Of a stretch of 64,000 nucleotides of DNA, positions 22,230-33,090 are shown in pieces. Both the position numbers and the translations under genes were made by a program. Origin of the DNA: Calycina herbarum (lineage: Eukaryota > Ascomycota > Leotiomycetes > Helotiales > Pezizellaceae); NCBI GenBank assembly GCA_001414485.1, contig LLEY01000016.1:434001-498000 (forward strand), given 5' to 3'. How positions within the stretch are numbered: the first letter of the stretch is position 1; the number at the start of each line of letters is the position of its first letter. The notes beneath the pieces were generated by a model that saw only the letters and a program-made list of their open reading frames with translations, was not told where the DNA came from and ran no database searches.

Positions 22230-25200
22230 TTTTAGGTCAAGTGAGCAAGGCATGCGATTTTTCCTAAAAGTTTGATTAGAACGGCCGATTTTTATTTGTG
22301 GTTGGGAGCGCCTCTTGTTAGAATATTGGTCTCGGGTTGGAGACGGGGCTTCTATAGAATGCAGTGTTGCATCAAATATAGGAAGGGCGTAGAATAAACA
22401 AAAGAATGCAGATATTTGAACTTTATGGCCGTTTTGGCTCTCGATTTTTGCGTGTTTTTGGCGCTGTTTAAATGAAACTCGGAATACAGAGGTGTGGTTT
22501 CGTGGTCCAGCAACGTTGGGGTTACTTGTAATCTAGGTACCTACCCTGTTCTTCAAGAAGAGGAGGTAAGTATTCTTACATCTCTGGAAGCAGGAGCTGA
22601 GGAAGGAACGACCTCAGAGAGTTGAGACAGGACGGAAGGAGCTGTAAAGTATTCCTTCCCCTCTCAATTATACCTCTTCTCTCCTCTCGTCATGGTCAGG
22701 GGGAATCTTCTGCCGTCATTTCGTCCTCAGCCCAAAGTAACCACGATTGATTGTTCATATGCCCATCCCAAGGCATGATTTCGGTTACAACGTGGTAGCC
22801 GCCCTTTGAACAATAGCACTACTAAATTCTGGGCGTCTTATGACCATACTTTTATCTCATGAAATACCATCGAAAAGTTTTTATTTGTTTGGATTAATGG
22901 AGGGTAAAACTGGCGAACGTTCTCGCGTTTGGTTGCGATAGCAGCTTTGGAGAAACCATACGGATCTGAGGAAGGGGGTTTACTCTGGATGTGGTCAGAG
23001 CTGCGCCTTCCCTTCTCGTTTTCGCCATGACACGGATAGGGCCAGGAGGGAAGGAAAAACCTTGGTTCCAGTCTCATGGGGAGGTCGAGTGGAGGGATGA
23101 GTTTAAGCGGAGTCGTGTTTGCCATGGTCATGCTCTCAATCGTAAGTTCCAGCAGAGCAAAAAAATCAGATAATATACAACAACCAAGACAGCAAAAGAT
23201 ACTTTACTAAGTGCCAAAGCCAAGTATCAAGAGAGGAATATTCGTAGAATTCTTTTTCGTATTTTTGCGATTACATTTGGAGCTTACGAGGAAAGCTCTC
23301 CATGTACTGATGGAATGGCGGATTTTACTAAAACTGCAATAAAAGCACAACCCAAAAAAGCTGTAAGCTTCAATGTAAGAGTCAATTTGAAGCTGAAAGA
23401 TCTTCTTCAACTTTGGTTTATGTTTGTGATTTTGTTTGGTGATTAAGAAGTTGTGAAGTGCTAGCTCTACAGGAACGGAAAAATGTTCCTTTTTGCACTC
23501 CGTACCTCTGTGCAGAAAGCTATTTCTTATGCGATAATGCGACACAGCAATCGGAAGAATATATCAAAAATATAGACCGTTTACGAATAGAATGTTAATA
23601 GTCGTACTAGTTCTTAGACATTTTAATTGCAACGTTTTTGTATAGTCTATAGTCCTTGAGGATAGCAAAAATGTAACCTTTTTGGGTCCCCGTAGAGGCA
23701 AGCGTTAAATAAAACCTCCCCTTACCCACGCTAGTAAGAACTTTCCCCGCCTCGCATCGTCGTTATCTCGTCCTTCAAGCAGCTGTCTCATCGCATCTTA
23801 AGTGAGTACTTAATCTCCCGTTATATTTCCAGACAGAAATAAGAAAGCGGGAGGCGAGCGAGAGAGGAGGGTTGGGAAAGCCCGTGGGTGTGAGGAACCC
23901 AACCCCCTCTTTTATTTATAGTCCCGGTGAGGTAAGAGGCCCCCTGTGTGAGTCAAGTCAAGAAAAGGAAGGGGGTCTCTCGTCGGGTTGCAAGAGGAAG
24001 GAGCGAACTACCTACATCCCCATCTTACATCCAACCCATCGATTGGGTCTCTTCAATTTATTATCCCAACTTCCCTCGAAAATTATGACGCCTTGGTCCG
24101 TTGAAACTCTGGTGTCGATTTGCGATTTCTCATGCTCCATAGTCTAGCGCCAGCATCTACGTGTTTGTGAGCTCCTCTTTCTTCTTGATTTCCTTAGTTG
24201 CCAGCCAGAATTAATTGCATTACATTTGAACCAAGCTGACTTTCGTGTCTTAGAATCCTTCTCCAAATCTTCCATCTCCTGGTCATCAACCAGTCAGTAC
24301 AATATTTGCGAATACACACGACCGATAAATTACTGGGTGGTCAACGATCGAATCTCTTTGGCTGGAAGTTTCCGATATCATGTAGGAACTGATGGCAGGT
24401 ATACCCGATTCAGCCGACGGAAAGGGGTGACTTGAATGGCATGTTCATGATGGGGTAGTCCTTGCAAAAAGATACTTCATTAATCGTAAGCTTTTGAGGG
24501 GAAAAGCAGGTCATTATGTCCTCCACCCCTCACACCACCCACAAAGACATGGATTCCACAGGTTCTCCGGAATGTTTAGCCATTCTTCGTGGGTGAAAAC
24601 CTCACTTAACTTAATGGCAGCCACGAGAAAATTCCGGCTCACATTTACGACGACATGCGATTAAGCCTTCATCGTTCGATTCGAAGCGACTTTCCAATTA
24701 CGACCAAATTGAGATTTTCCCAGCTGCCTGTCGGTACTGCTGGGTACACTTTCTTGGGTGGGAAATGGAGTGGATAGCAATGTATTTCCACGTTACAGTG
24801 GAGTCTACCATGGACGAAATCTGTAATTTCCCCGCATATTACACGAAATCGCTGATCAGCTGCCGAAGACGTGGGTGTCCTCCGCTTGGTAACTAATGGT
24901 TTTGATTTGATGGCAATTTAGGGATAAAGTGCTTCCCCGCCTTCTATTCTCGCTTCCACGATTTCAAGTTCAACGACAACCCTTCGCCGTCCTCGAACCA
25001 TTCTCATTACGGCTTTTCGTTGACCACAAGAACAGAACGTGGTGTAGATACCAATAAGGAGCAGTTTTGTAGCCCCTATATACCGTCGTGGCCACCCATC
25101 TGCCGCATTAGGACCGGGGCTCCTCAACTCATTGCCGCCTTCTAGACTTCCCCACTGGGTATGAATTCCCGGTACGTCGGGCAGAGTATCTGCAATTCCA

Positions 25201-26689
25201 TGTTGGTCCCTGCAATTGGTGGCAATTGTCGTAGCCTCACTGTCTCAGAACTCACCTGATTCATCGCCGTTCTCTTTCCGACTCCGATCATGCTACGATA
25301 TATCGTTTATCCGGTCTGCAGCAAAAGAAATAATATGCCCTATCGGCAACTCTTGTTAACGACGGCTTTCCCATGTGCAGTTTGTTGCCAAGTTGTTGCC
25401 GCCAATGACAGTGAGTGCATTTCCATCTACTCTGCCTGGGCAAAAGCAGAGCACTATATATCCCCGCGATAAACCGACGTGTCTCTGTAGCTATAGTAGG
25501 CAAGCTTAGCCAGTATGTTTCCTCTCCTATTCGCTTGTTTACGCGTCCCCTTTGGGCTGAGAAAATGTTCTTTGGGAAGTTCACCCTATACATCGAATAC
25601 ACGAGTATTCTAGATGGTCTTGGTAGCCAAGCCTTCAAATTGTTCTTGGTCTGCTGGATTGTATGCCATGATGATTCGAAGTAAAGGAAGGAGCTATGAC
25701 CAGAAGTACATGAACTCCACTGACCAAGCCTCGGGGTGCCCTTGGAAATTTGTGTGTCATTGGAGTTTTCTGCCTTCTATTTGTTCATACGATGGTCCAT
25801 GATTCAACACTCTACAGTGTAGTTGAAGAGACGGTGCAACGAATCTCCATACCTTTCTGGGTCGGTTGCGGCGAAATGTTTCAGATTTACATCTATTCCT
25901 CGACCATGTCAGCGTCAATATGATAGATAATTCGAGCCACGGGAAATTTTGGGAAACTTGAATGCGGTCTTACACCTCCGACCCTGTCCACGACCCACGC
26001 CAGTCGCAGGGGTCGGTTCATGGTTGGTGTGACAAGCGTCCCACGACAGCCGACTTTGCGGGGAAGTTTGTAGGCATTATCAGATCGCCCCTTTATCCTG
26101 TCACTCGAGTTTGAACGTTCTTTTTTCCCTCAGTTCGCTCGGTACGGAGAATTTCTCATTCCAAATTAAGCTTATGGTATGATTCGATGGAATAACAGTC
26201 CTGCCGAGTCATTTATGCGAGTTGCTTTAGACAAAGATTCTCTATGGAGACGTCACCTGGTCGTTGAAATCTTGCTCAGATATTGGGATTGACAAAGATT
26301 TCGTACACAGCCCAATACAGGCAATATGGAAGAAGGGTTTCTAAAATTTCCGTTTTGACTCTATTCGGCATATGCTCTCCGCAGATACTACTTTCACCAA
26401 GGAGGCCAACTTGGCGAACCTCGGCCTTTACGAGGATAGAGCTCGCGGTGAACAATCTAATTGACTATCTCGAGAAGATTGACGACGGCTAGAAGGACGT
26501 ACAGCCCGTTGATCCGCCTTATGATGATTTGAGGCTTCCCTGAGCTGCAAGTCATAGGCCATGATCGGCTATCGGCTGGGCTCAGAAAATTTGAGGGACG
26601 CTATATAACCAAACCCGTTTCCAAAAGTGTTTGGTCTTTCCGTTGTGTAAGCATTTTTTCCAATAACACCTCAGACTCCTGCTTTCAAT
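22230..26689. other. Long gene-poor stretch upstream of GH7 gene
   Basis: In 4.4 kb I see no gene that I can support. The frames present (22838-23131 minus, 23872-24147 plus, 24226-24435 plus, 24918-25127 minus, 25288-25638 minus, 25415-25684 plus) are short, mutually overlapping and without domains or convincing splice sites. Composition is near the window average rather than AT-rich. The last part is the promoter of the cellulase gene. A decayed gene or a long non-coding transcript is possible but not shown. Confidence 0.5.
26602..26608 (+). promoter_or_regulatory. TATA box of the GH7 gene
   Basis: TATATAA lies 88 bp upstream of the GH7 start codon, a spacing usual for strongly inducible fungal secreted-enzyme genes. 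Confidence 0.6.
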
Positions 26690-28105
26690 ATGTTTTCCAA
26701 CCTAGCTCTCGCCACCTCTTTGGTCGCCGCCGTCGTGCGAGGCCAACAGGTTGGCACTCAGCAAACTGAAACCCATCCCTCGATGACATGGCAGAAATGT
26801 ACCGGTACTGGCGGAACATCATGTACAAGCCAGAACGGAAAAGTGGTCATTGATTCAAATTGGCGTTGGGTTCACGACAAGACAGCAAACAGCTACACCA
26901 ATTGCTACACCGGCAACGAATGGGACGCCACTCTCTGCCCAGACAACGTCAAGTGTGCAGCAAACTGTGCTCTTGAGGGTGCTGATTACAAGGCAACATA
27001 TGGTGCTGAAGCAAGCGGAAATCAATTGAAGCTCACATTCGTTACCAAGGGCACATACGCCACCAACATCGGTTCTCGTCTGTATCTTATGGATACCGAT
27101 ACCTCATACGCTCAATTCAAGCTTCTCAACCAAGAATTCACCTTTGATGTCGATGTCTCAAACTTGCCATGCGGTCTCAATGGTGCACTCTACTTCGTCT
27201 CCATGGATGCTGATGGTGGAATGAAGAAATACTCTACCAACAAGGCCGGTGCTAAGTACGGTGCTGGATACTGCGATGCGCAATGCCCGCGTGATCTCAA
27301 GTTCATCAATGGAGAGGCGAGTAATCATTTCCCGTAGTCAAACAATTAGCTAACCAACATCCAGGGTAATGTCGTTGGCTGGAAGGCTTCTAGTAACGAT
27401 CCAAATGCTGGTGTTGGTGGTTACGGCTCATGCTGCGCCGAAATGGATATCTGGGAAGCCAACTCGGTATCCACGGCCTACACCCCACACTCCTGCAAGA
27501 CAGTGTCACAAACCCGATGCACGGGTGATGACTGTGGAGGCACCTACTCCGCTACTCGTTACGCGGGTATCTGCGACCCTGATGGGTGTGATTTCAACTC
27601 ATACCGTATGGGAGACAAGACCTTCTACGGCAAAGGTCTTAAAGTCGACACCAGCAAGAAGTTCACCGTCGTCACTCAATTCATCGGCTCCCCACTCACA
27701 GAAATCAAACGTTTCTACGTCCAAGACAACGTTGTCATTCCCAACTCTCAATCTCTCATTCCTAACGTCACCGGTAACTCGATTACCCCAGCATGGTGCG
27801 ATGCCCAAAAGGCTGCATTCGGAGATAACTACTCCTTCAAGGATCAAGGCGGTTTCTCATCTATGAGCTCGGCTCTTGGTGCTGGAATGACGCTGGTCAT
27901 GTCCGTCTGGGATGATCACTATTCAAATATGCTTTGGTTGGATTCTACTTATCCTACTACTGCTACTACACCGGGTTCCGAGCGAGGCACTTGTGATATT
28001 ACGAGTGGTGTTCCGGCGGATGTTGAGTCGAAGAGTCCGGGTGCTAGTGTTATCTATTCGAATATTAAGACGGGTCCTATTGGGTCGACCTTTAAGCAGC
28101 CATAG
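26690..28105 (+). CDS. GH7 cellobiohydrolase (Cel7A-like, no CBM)
   Basis: Two exons, 26690-27316 and 27365-28105, giving 455 residues. Signal peptide [18 protein letters not shown] is followed by the mature start [19 protein letters not shown]. The catalytic motif EMDIWEAN places the nucleophile at E235, with D237 and acid/base E240. Numerous paired cysteines ([21 protein letters not shown]) and the [19 protein letters not shown] segment near the end are typical of GH7. The protein stops right after the catalytic domain ([15 protein letters not shown]), so it lacks the linker and cellulose-binding module of Trichoderma CBH1. It releases cellobiose from cellulose chain ends outside the cell. 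The only intron has a GC donor (separate entry). A TATA box and isolated position suit inducible expression. Confidence 0.95.
27317..27364 (+). other. GC-AG intron of the GH7 gene
   Basis: The 48-bp intron begins GCGAGT after GAG and ends ATCCAG before GGT. Only this junction keeps the frame and yields FINGEGNVVGW, the expected GH7 sequence. Using the GT two bases further on leads straight to a stop with the available acceptors. Confidence 0.8.
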
Positions 28106-30016
28106 GGATCTAAGGTAAACATGGGGGCTTGATGAGGTCGAAGGGGGTTGTATATATGCGAATTTGCTTTTTTCTCCTTCTTTTTGGAAGCAGTGATGGA
28201 ACGGGGCGGCGGAGATACATACTTTCGTTTTTGAGGAAGGAAAGGGATGTAAATAGCAGGGACGACGGAAAAGAAAAAAACCTGTAGATATTTGGTCGCA
28301 AAAATATTTATTCCTGTCGCTTGCTCGTTGTAAATTTCGTCTAGCAGCTTTTAGTGGTTCAAATGGTGAAGTTAACGTTAAATTCATGGAAGTTGAGGTA
28401 GCTGGATATCTATTTCAGACGCTAGATGTCTACTTGAAAGTGTACCCAAAAGTGGGTAGAAGGAGGTACTTTGAGGCTCAACCGTTGAGAAAGTGGGGAG
28501 AATCAACCTTAATATAGAATCTAGTATAGTTTATTATCTCTTATTATCTTTTATCTTCTTAGTAATTACTTTTACTCTCTTAAACTCTAATCTATAATAA
28601 AATATACTTTCTCTAGAACTAGTAAGCCTAGTCTTAGAGGTTATAGAAACTCTAAATAACAAGAATAGGAAGCTACTCTAAATTAGAAATATTAATTTGT
28701 TGAAGTACGTGGACATGCACAACGTCGGGCTGTTTCTAGCTGAAAAGCATCCAATTTCGGGCACACTCGTTCTAAGTGTAAGTCTGACGTCTGGACGAAG
28801 CGAGGTTGTGAATATTTTCTTAGTCGGTCAATGAGTTACACAGCCTCGCTGATTTGGAGAACACACGAGTGGTGTGCTTTTCTTCTTCCGATTGGTTGGT
28901 AGTGTGCTAATGTTTGAGTGAGACAGGGGTTATGTGTAGCTAGTATCTGCATCTACGATCTGCAAAGATGGAGTATGTCGCTTATTACCGAACCCCTTTG
29001 GTCATCTCACGAGTCAGTCGTTTCCCGAAAAAAGATCCCCCCTAAGATGTGGTCCACTCTCGCTTAAAATTAGGGGGCAATTGATTTCTATTGTCTAGAG
29101 TGTTCAAGTTTCGGGTACTAGATGAGTAACATCGCGAGGCTAGAAAGACCACTGAGTGATCTCTCATCTGATGCCTTGTGACTCGTCCGATTGTTACTCG
29201 CAAGCTCGCAACTTCTCAAATCGCGACTGTTCCAACGCACCAGGATATGCTTGATAATTCAAAAATTCCTTCCTAATCGTGTCAACTGGCCTTTCTAATT
29301 TGACTGGAGTAATTATGCCCTCCTTAGTTCTTTAACAAATGACGACATGCCATAGACTTTGGTAGTGAGTATTTCCTGGATTTGAAACACACTGCCAGCA
29401 ACTCCCAGCTATGGGTCTCTATCAAGATGATATCACAAGGAGATCCATGGATTTGAGGTACTCTACGGAATCTTTTTTCAACCACCTGTCAAGTATTTTT
29501 TATTCATCCAGTGCAGGAATCATCTCATCTCTGAAGCACGCCATCCGAAATGCTGTCAAAATACATCTCGAAAGAGCTGATATCAATTATGCTGACCAGT
29601 ATTTCCGTACACCAGATTGTAGCAAAGTCCTTGGGGGAAATTGTAAACGGAGAGGTGTAAAAAATAAATCTATACAAGAGATTTTTCGAGTTCTAAGTGA
29701 AGCAAAATATATCCGAAAATAGTAGGTTGTCTTGCCAGTAACCGATATGTAGATTACAGCTCTTGGCAATCTTATGGATAGCCTTTGAAGGTTGATCGAT
29801 GCGAGAAATCGAAACTTTTGATCGATGCGCGAGACATCGAAATAATTAGACTACGGTACCACCGGTCTCCTTTTCCGTCCGGTTTTGAAAATATATATGA
29901 CTGCTACGCACTCATTTAAGCTTTCCTCGCTGTCTGCGCTCGCTTTTAATCCATTCCGGTCGTACTTTCACTCTTCTCTATACCACTTTCGTTAATTATT
30001 TCAACATTCATTCGAC
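28106..30016. other. Intergenic and AT-rich stretch
   Basis: 28.50-28.70 kb is strongly AT-rich with many TA-type dinucleotides and looks like RIP-mutated repeat debris. The rest is near average composition and contains only one frame worth naming (29411-29722, listed separately). TATATAT at about 29890 could serve the cutinase locus. Confidence 0.5.
29411..29722 (+). CDS. Possible small hypothetical protein
   Basis: A 103-codon frame from an ATG (GATGATATCACAAGG follows closely) to TAG. It is Lys/Arg-rich at the C-terminus and has two cysteines near the end (PDCSKVLGGNCKRR). No domain, signal peptide or intron is seen. It may be a chance frame in a gene-poor stretch. Confidence 0.2.
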   Translation: MGLYQDDITRRSMDLRYSTESFFNHLSSIFYSSSAGIISSLKHAIRNAVKIHLERADINYADQYFRTPDCSKVLGGNCKRRGVKNKSIQEIFRVLSEAKYIRK

Positions 30017-30939
30017 ATTCAGACCACCATTCTTTGCCTTCTCGCTTGTCTTACAAGTCACTCCCTCGCCGCGCCTTTGATAGAGCGTCAAAGCGTTGGA
30101 GCAATCGCAAATGAATTCACTCAAGGGGGCTGCAAAGACATACTCTTTTTCTTCGCTAGAGGTTCGACAGAAAATGGCAGCATGGTAAATTTCCCCACAC
30201 CGCTCACTCCTCGACCTCCACCCATCCCTTATCATTTCACGTGGTAAAAGCTCACACAATCCCAGGGAGAATCCGTCGGTCCTCCAACAGCCAATGGTTT
30301 AAAAGACGCATTTGGGACCTCGGTCGCAGTCGAAGGCGTAGAATACGACGCTGGACTTCTCACCAATGCTTTGCCGGGAGGCGCGGATCCCGCGGGGACA
30401 GCGAAATTGAAGGAGTTGCTTGAGAGTGCCGCGAGTCAATGTCCGGCATCTATCATTGTGGCTGGTGGTTACAGGTAATTCCTATTTCTTATTTTCTGGT
30501 TTACTTGGGTAAATTGAAGGTTTTAATTGCCTTTTATGCTCCATTTTTTCTCTCGACTAACACCCTCGCTAGTCAAGGAGCAGCAGTATCTCACCGCGCA
30601 ATCGAAAATTTAGACCAATCAGTGAACGACAAAATTGTGGGCGTTATCACCTACGGAGACACTCAGAAGAAACAAGATAGCGGTCAAATTCCTAATTTCC
30701 CACCCGAGAAGTTGCTCATTATTTGTAATGATAGAGATGCAGTTTGCTCTAGTCTGCTTCTAGTTTTGCCACCTTATTTAGATTATGCCAAACGGGTTCC
30801 GGAAGCAGTCGCTCTTTTGAATAAAGGCTGCTCAAGCTGCTTAAGAGGTTTGGGGAAGTGTGTTTCGAGTTTTAGAGTTTTGGCGTTAGGTGTTGAGGGG
30901 TGGCATGTTTGGTTCGTAAACATTCTAAAGGTTTTATGA
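30017..30939 (+). pseudogene. Damaged cutinase gene
   Basis: Cutinase exons can be followed at 30017-30184, 30266-30474 and from 30573. The secretion-signal-like start TTILCLLACLTSHSLAAP, the oxyanion segment FFFARGSTENGSMGESVGPP, GVEYDAGLLTNALPGG, the nucleophile motif GGYSQGAAVSH and the disulphide segment CNDRDAVC are all clear. Three defects are visible. The signal-peptide frame opens with ATT (30017-30019) where a Met codon is expected, after an in-frame TAA and with no ATG between. The His that follows the disulphide loop in cutinases is Tyr (TAT, 30775-30777). Near 30815-30825 the frame slips, so the product runs on to 30939, whereas the usual Ala-rich ending is in another frame (stop at 30842-30844). 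Cutinases hydrolyse plant cutin outside the cell; this copy is probably dead. Confidence 0.75.
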
Positions 30940-31128
30940 AATTTCTGTTAATTCTGTTATGCCAGCAGATAGTTCAAAGGCTAGCTGATCAATGACTAGA
31001 TTCAAACAGCAAAGTAGAGGAACTGAAAGATATATTGAATCCCCCCGTCTTGTTTTGCTCTAGTAGAACAAACAACAACCAACGCTTCCCAGCCAAAATC
31101 AATTTCGAGACAACACATTCTCAGGGAG

Positions 31129-32400
31129 TCATGAAGCAGACGTTCCAGGGTCAAATCGCACTTCAACCTGCCACTTCTGGTCATCAGCTTTTACTTGGAT
31201 GGCTATAGTTCCGTCAAGCTTATCATGATCTATCTTCTTAGCTCCTTGATTTTCCCTCAACATATTCTCAACCATAAATCTCGCTGCAGCATTTGCTTCG
31301 TCGGCAGTAAGGAAGGATCCTTCAAGAGACAAACTCTTCTGGGAGATCTCAAGACCACAATTAGGCATACCGCAACTCCTTTTGTGGATTTTCCAATCCT
31401 TCTTTTGGCATTAATGGGAACAGTACTTGACGGCCCGACACTTGCTGCATTGCTTGAGAGAGGAACCCTCGTTAGGACTGCCTCTACATACCTTGCAATG
31501 AAGGCTTGAACGCTTTGACTCCGATATTTCGGCCACCATGAGGTTATAGGTAGGACCAGGTAACTTCGCTGCAACTTTAGCGTTTTCTTGCTGTTCCATA
31601 TGAATAGTAAGAGTATTGCCATCTGGAAGAGGGGCGTCAAGACGCTTCATTATTTCGAAGAGGCCGTCAGAAACCAGATCCTCCAGAGTCTGGAAGCCTA
31701 AGGGAGATGGCTTGACCTTCAATGCAATACTGAGAAACAGCCCTTCCTTGGAATGTGATGGCCCCATGTAAGTGATATTGTTTATACCGGGTTGGTGCGT
31801 TTCCGTTTTCACGTAAAAGATCGTGTTGGGTGTCGTAAGTGGCTCATAAACTGGTGAATCCATTGAGAAGTATCCAGTCTCTTGCTTGACTTCAACACTC
31901 CAGTCCTTGTTGCCACCCCTTATATGCGATTTGTCCGTCTCTCTTGCGGAGGGTGCATTGTCTCGCATCTGAGTTTCCATCAAGTTGGTCTGAAATAACT
32001 TGCCGGGCAGACTCATTCGCGTCCTCGCAATTCAGGAAGGTCTGTGAAATTTCGAGTTCGGGTGTTGGCAGAGGCTCCGCAGGATCGTGGTATCGTGCTG
32101 ATTTAACACAAGAAACCACCCACGTAGGGGTTGGAAGCAGAGCAGCCACTTCGACATTCTCTTCATTGCACAGAGAGACGAGAGCTCTACCGCCGTCTTC
32201 TAACGGACAATCGATGTGGACAAAGCTTGTCAAAGGATGATGGCTTCCATAGTCGGAGGACTTGCAAAGGTTGTTGAATTGCTTAACGCCGAGAGGGCAG
32301 TGTACTCTGAGAAGAGTTTTGATAATAGGAACCACCGCGTCGAGGGATTTGAAAGGCCCTTTGTAAAAGGGGAACTCATCAGAAGATTGAAATGCGACGA
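31129..32400 (-). pseudogene. Broken MYND zinc-finger gene
   Basis: A minus-strand frame (32016-31411) carries a mixed alpha/beta body and ends inside a MYND finger: CKVCRGSPNEGSSLKQC, then CRAVKYCSH, then TAA at 31413-31411. Directly after the stop the same frame continues CQKKDWKIHKRSCG, the second half of the finger, down to 31129. The stop sits where MYND fingers have a Gln or Glu, and CAA to TAA would be a RIP-type change. Upstream (32400-31968) a different frame has protein-like sequence (FPFYKGPFKSLDAVVPIIK) but no ATG and no obvious intron connecting it. MYND fingers mediate protein-protein contacts. I judge this inactivated, although a downstream Met (31368) or readthrough cannot be excluded. 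Confidence 0.65.
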
Positions 32401-33090
32401 AAAAAATCAGGTCTTTTGAAAGCGATTTATGCGGATATATAATTTGTTGGAGGAATCCATGGTGAAAATTCCCTAAGAGGAAAGGAGTAGGAAGACGAAA
32501 ATGTATGTTTGGTGTTTATTCTGAACATTCTTGAAGGGAAATTTTTGGTTTCTTTTTCAAAATCATCTCTAACATGGCGACCGCGAAAAGAGCACGTGTT
32601 CCCGTGATATTTTGGCATCCGAGGTCCGAGGTTGTTTTGAAATAAGCGAACACGACGCAGCGAACGACAGCAAGTCCCACGTACGTTCTTCAATATACAA
32701 CCTCTCATTCTTCGTAATTTTCCTACTCGAATTGGTGTTGCCTGAGCTGTGCCGCTACCTCACGCTTTATTCGGCTTGGCGCACGATCACACGCTAGTGG
32801 GTGTGTGGGTCGATTGTCAACCACGGCTGCGAAGGCCCTTCTTGATTGAAGTAGATTGGGCGAGGATTCTTGAAGTTGATATTACTTCCATCAAATATTT
32901 CATCCATATATATTTTTGCCTGCTATCGAATCCTTCATCTACTTCTGGTCTGATCGTCGCATCGGTCTCGACCTGATACTGCTCACGATCTGCATTCCTA
33001 ATTCAGACGTCAATGAACCATTGGTCTTCTTGTCTTCTTCATCCTCAATCATCCTACTCTACCTTTGCTTGATATCGACAAGTACAAAAA

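Noticed and set aside
21695..22253. Two long frames antisense to the SSZ1 3' end
   Set aside because: They are explained as shadows of the well-supported SSZ1 coding sequence.
23207..23545. 112-codon minus-strand frame
   Set aside because: Lys/Ser/Asn-rich random-looking sequence without domain, signal peptide or splice support.
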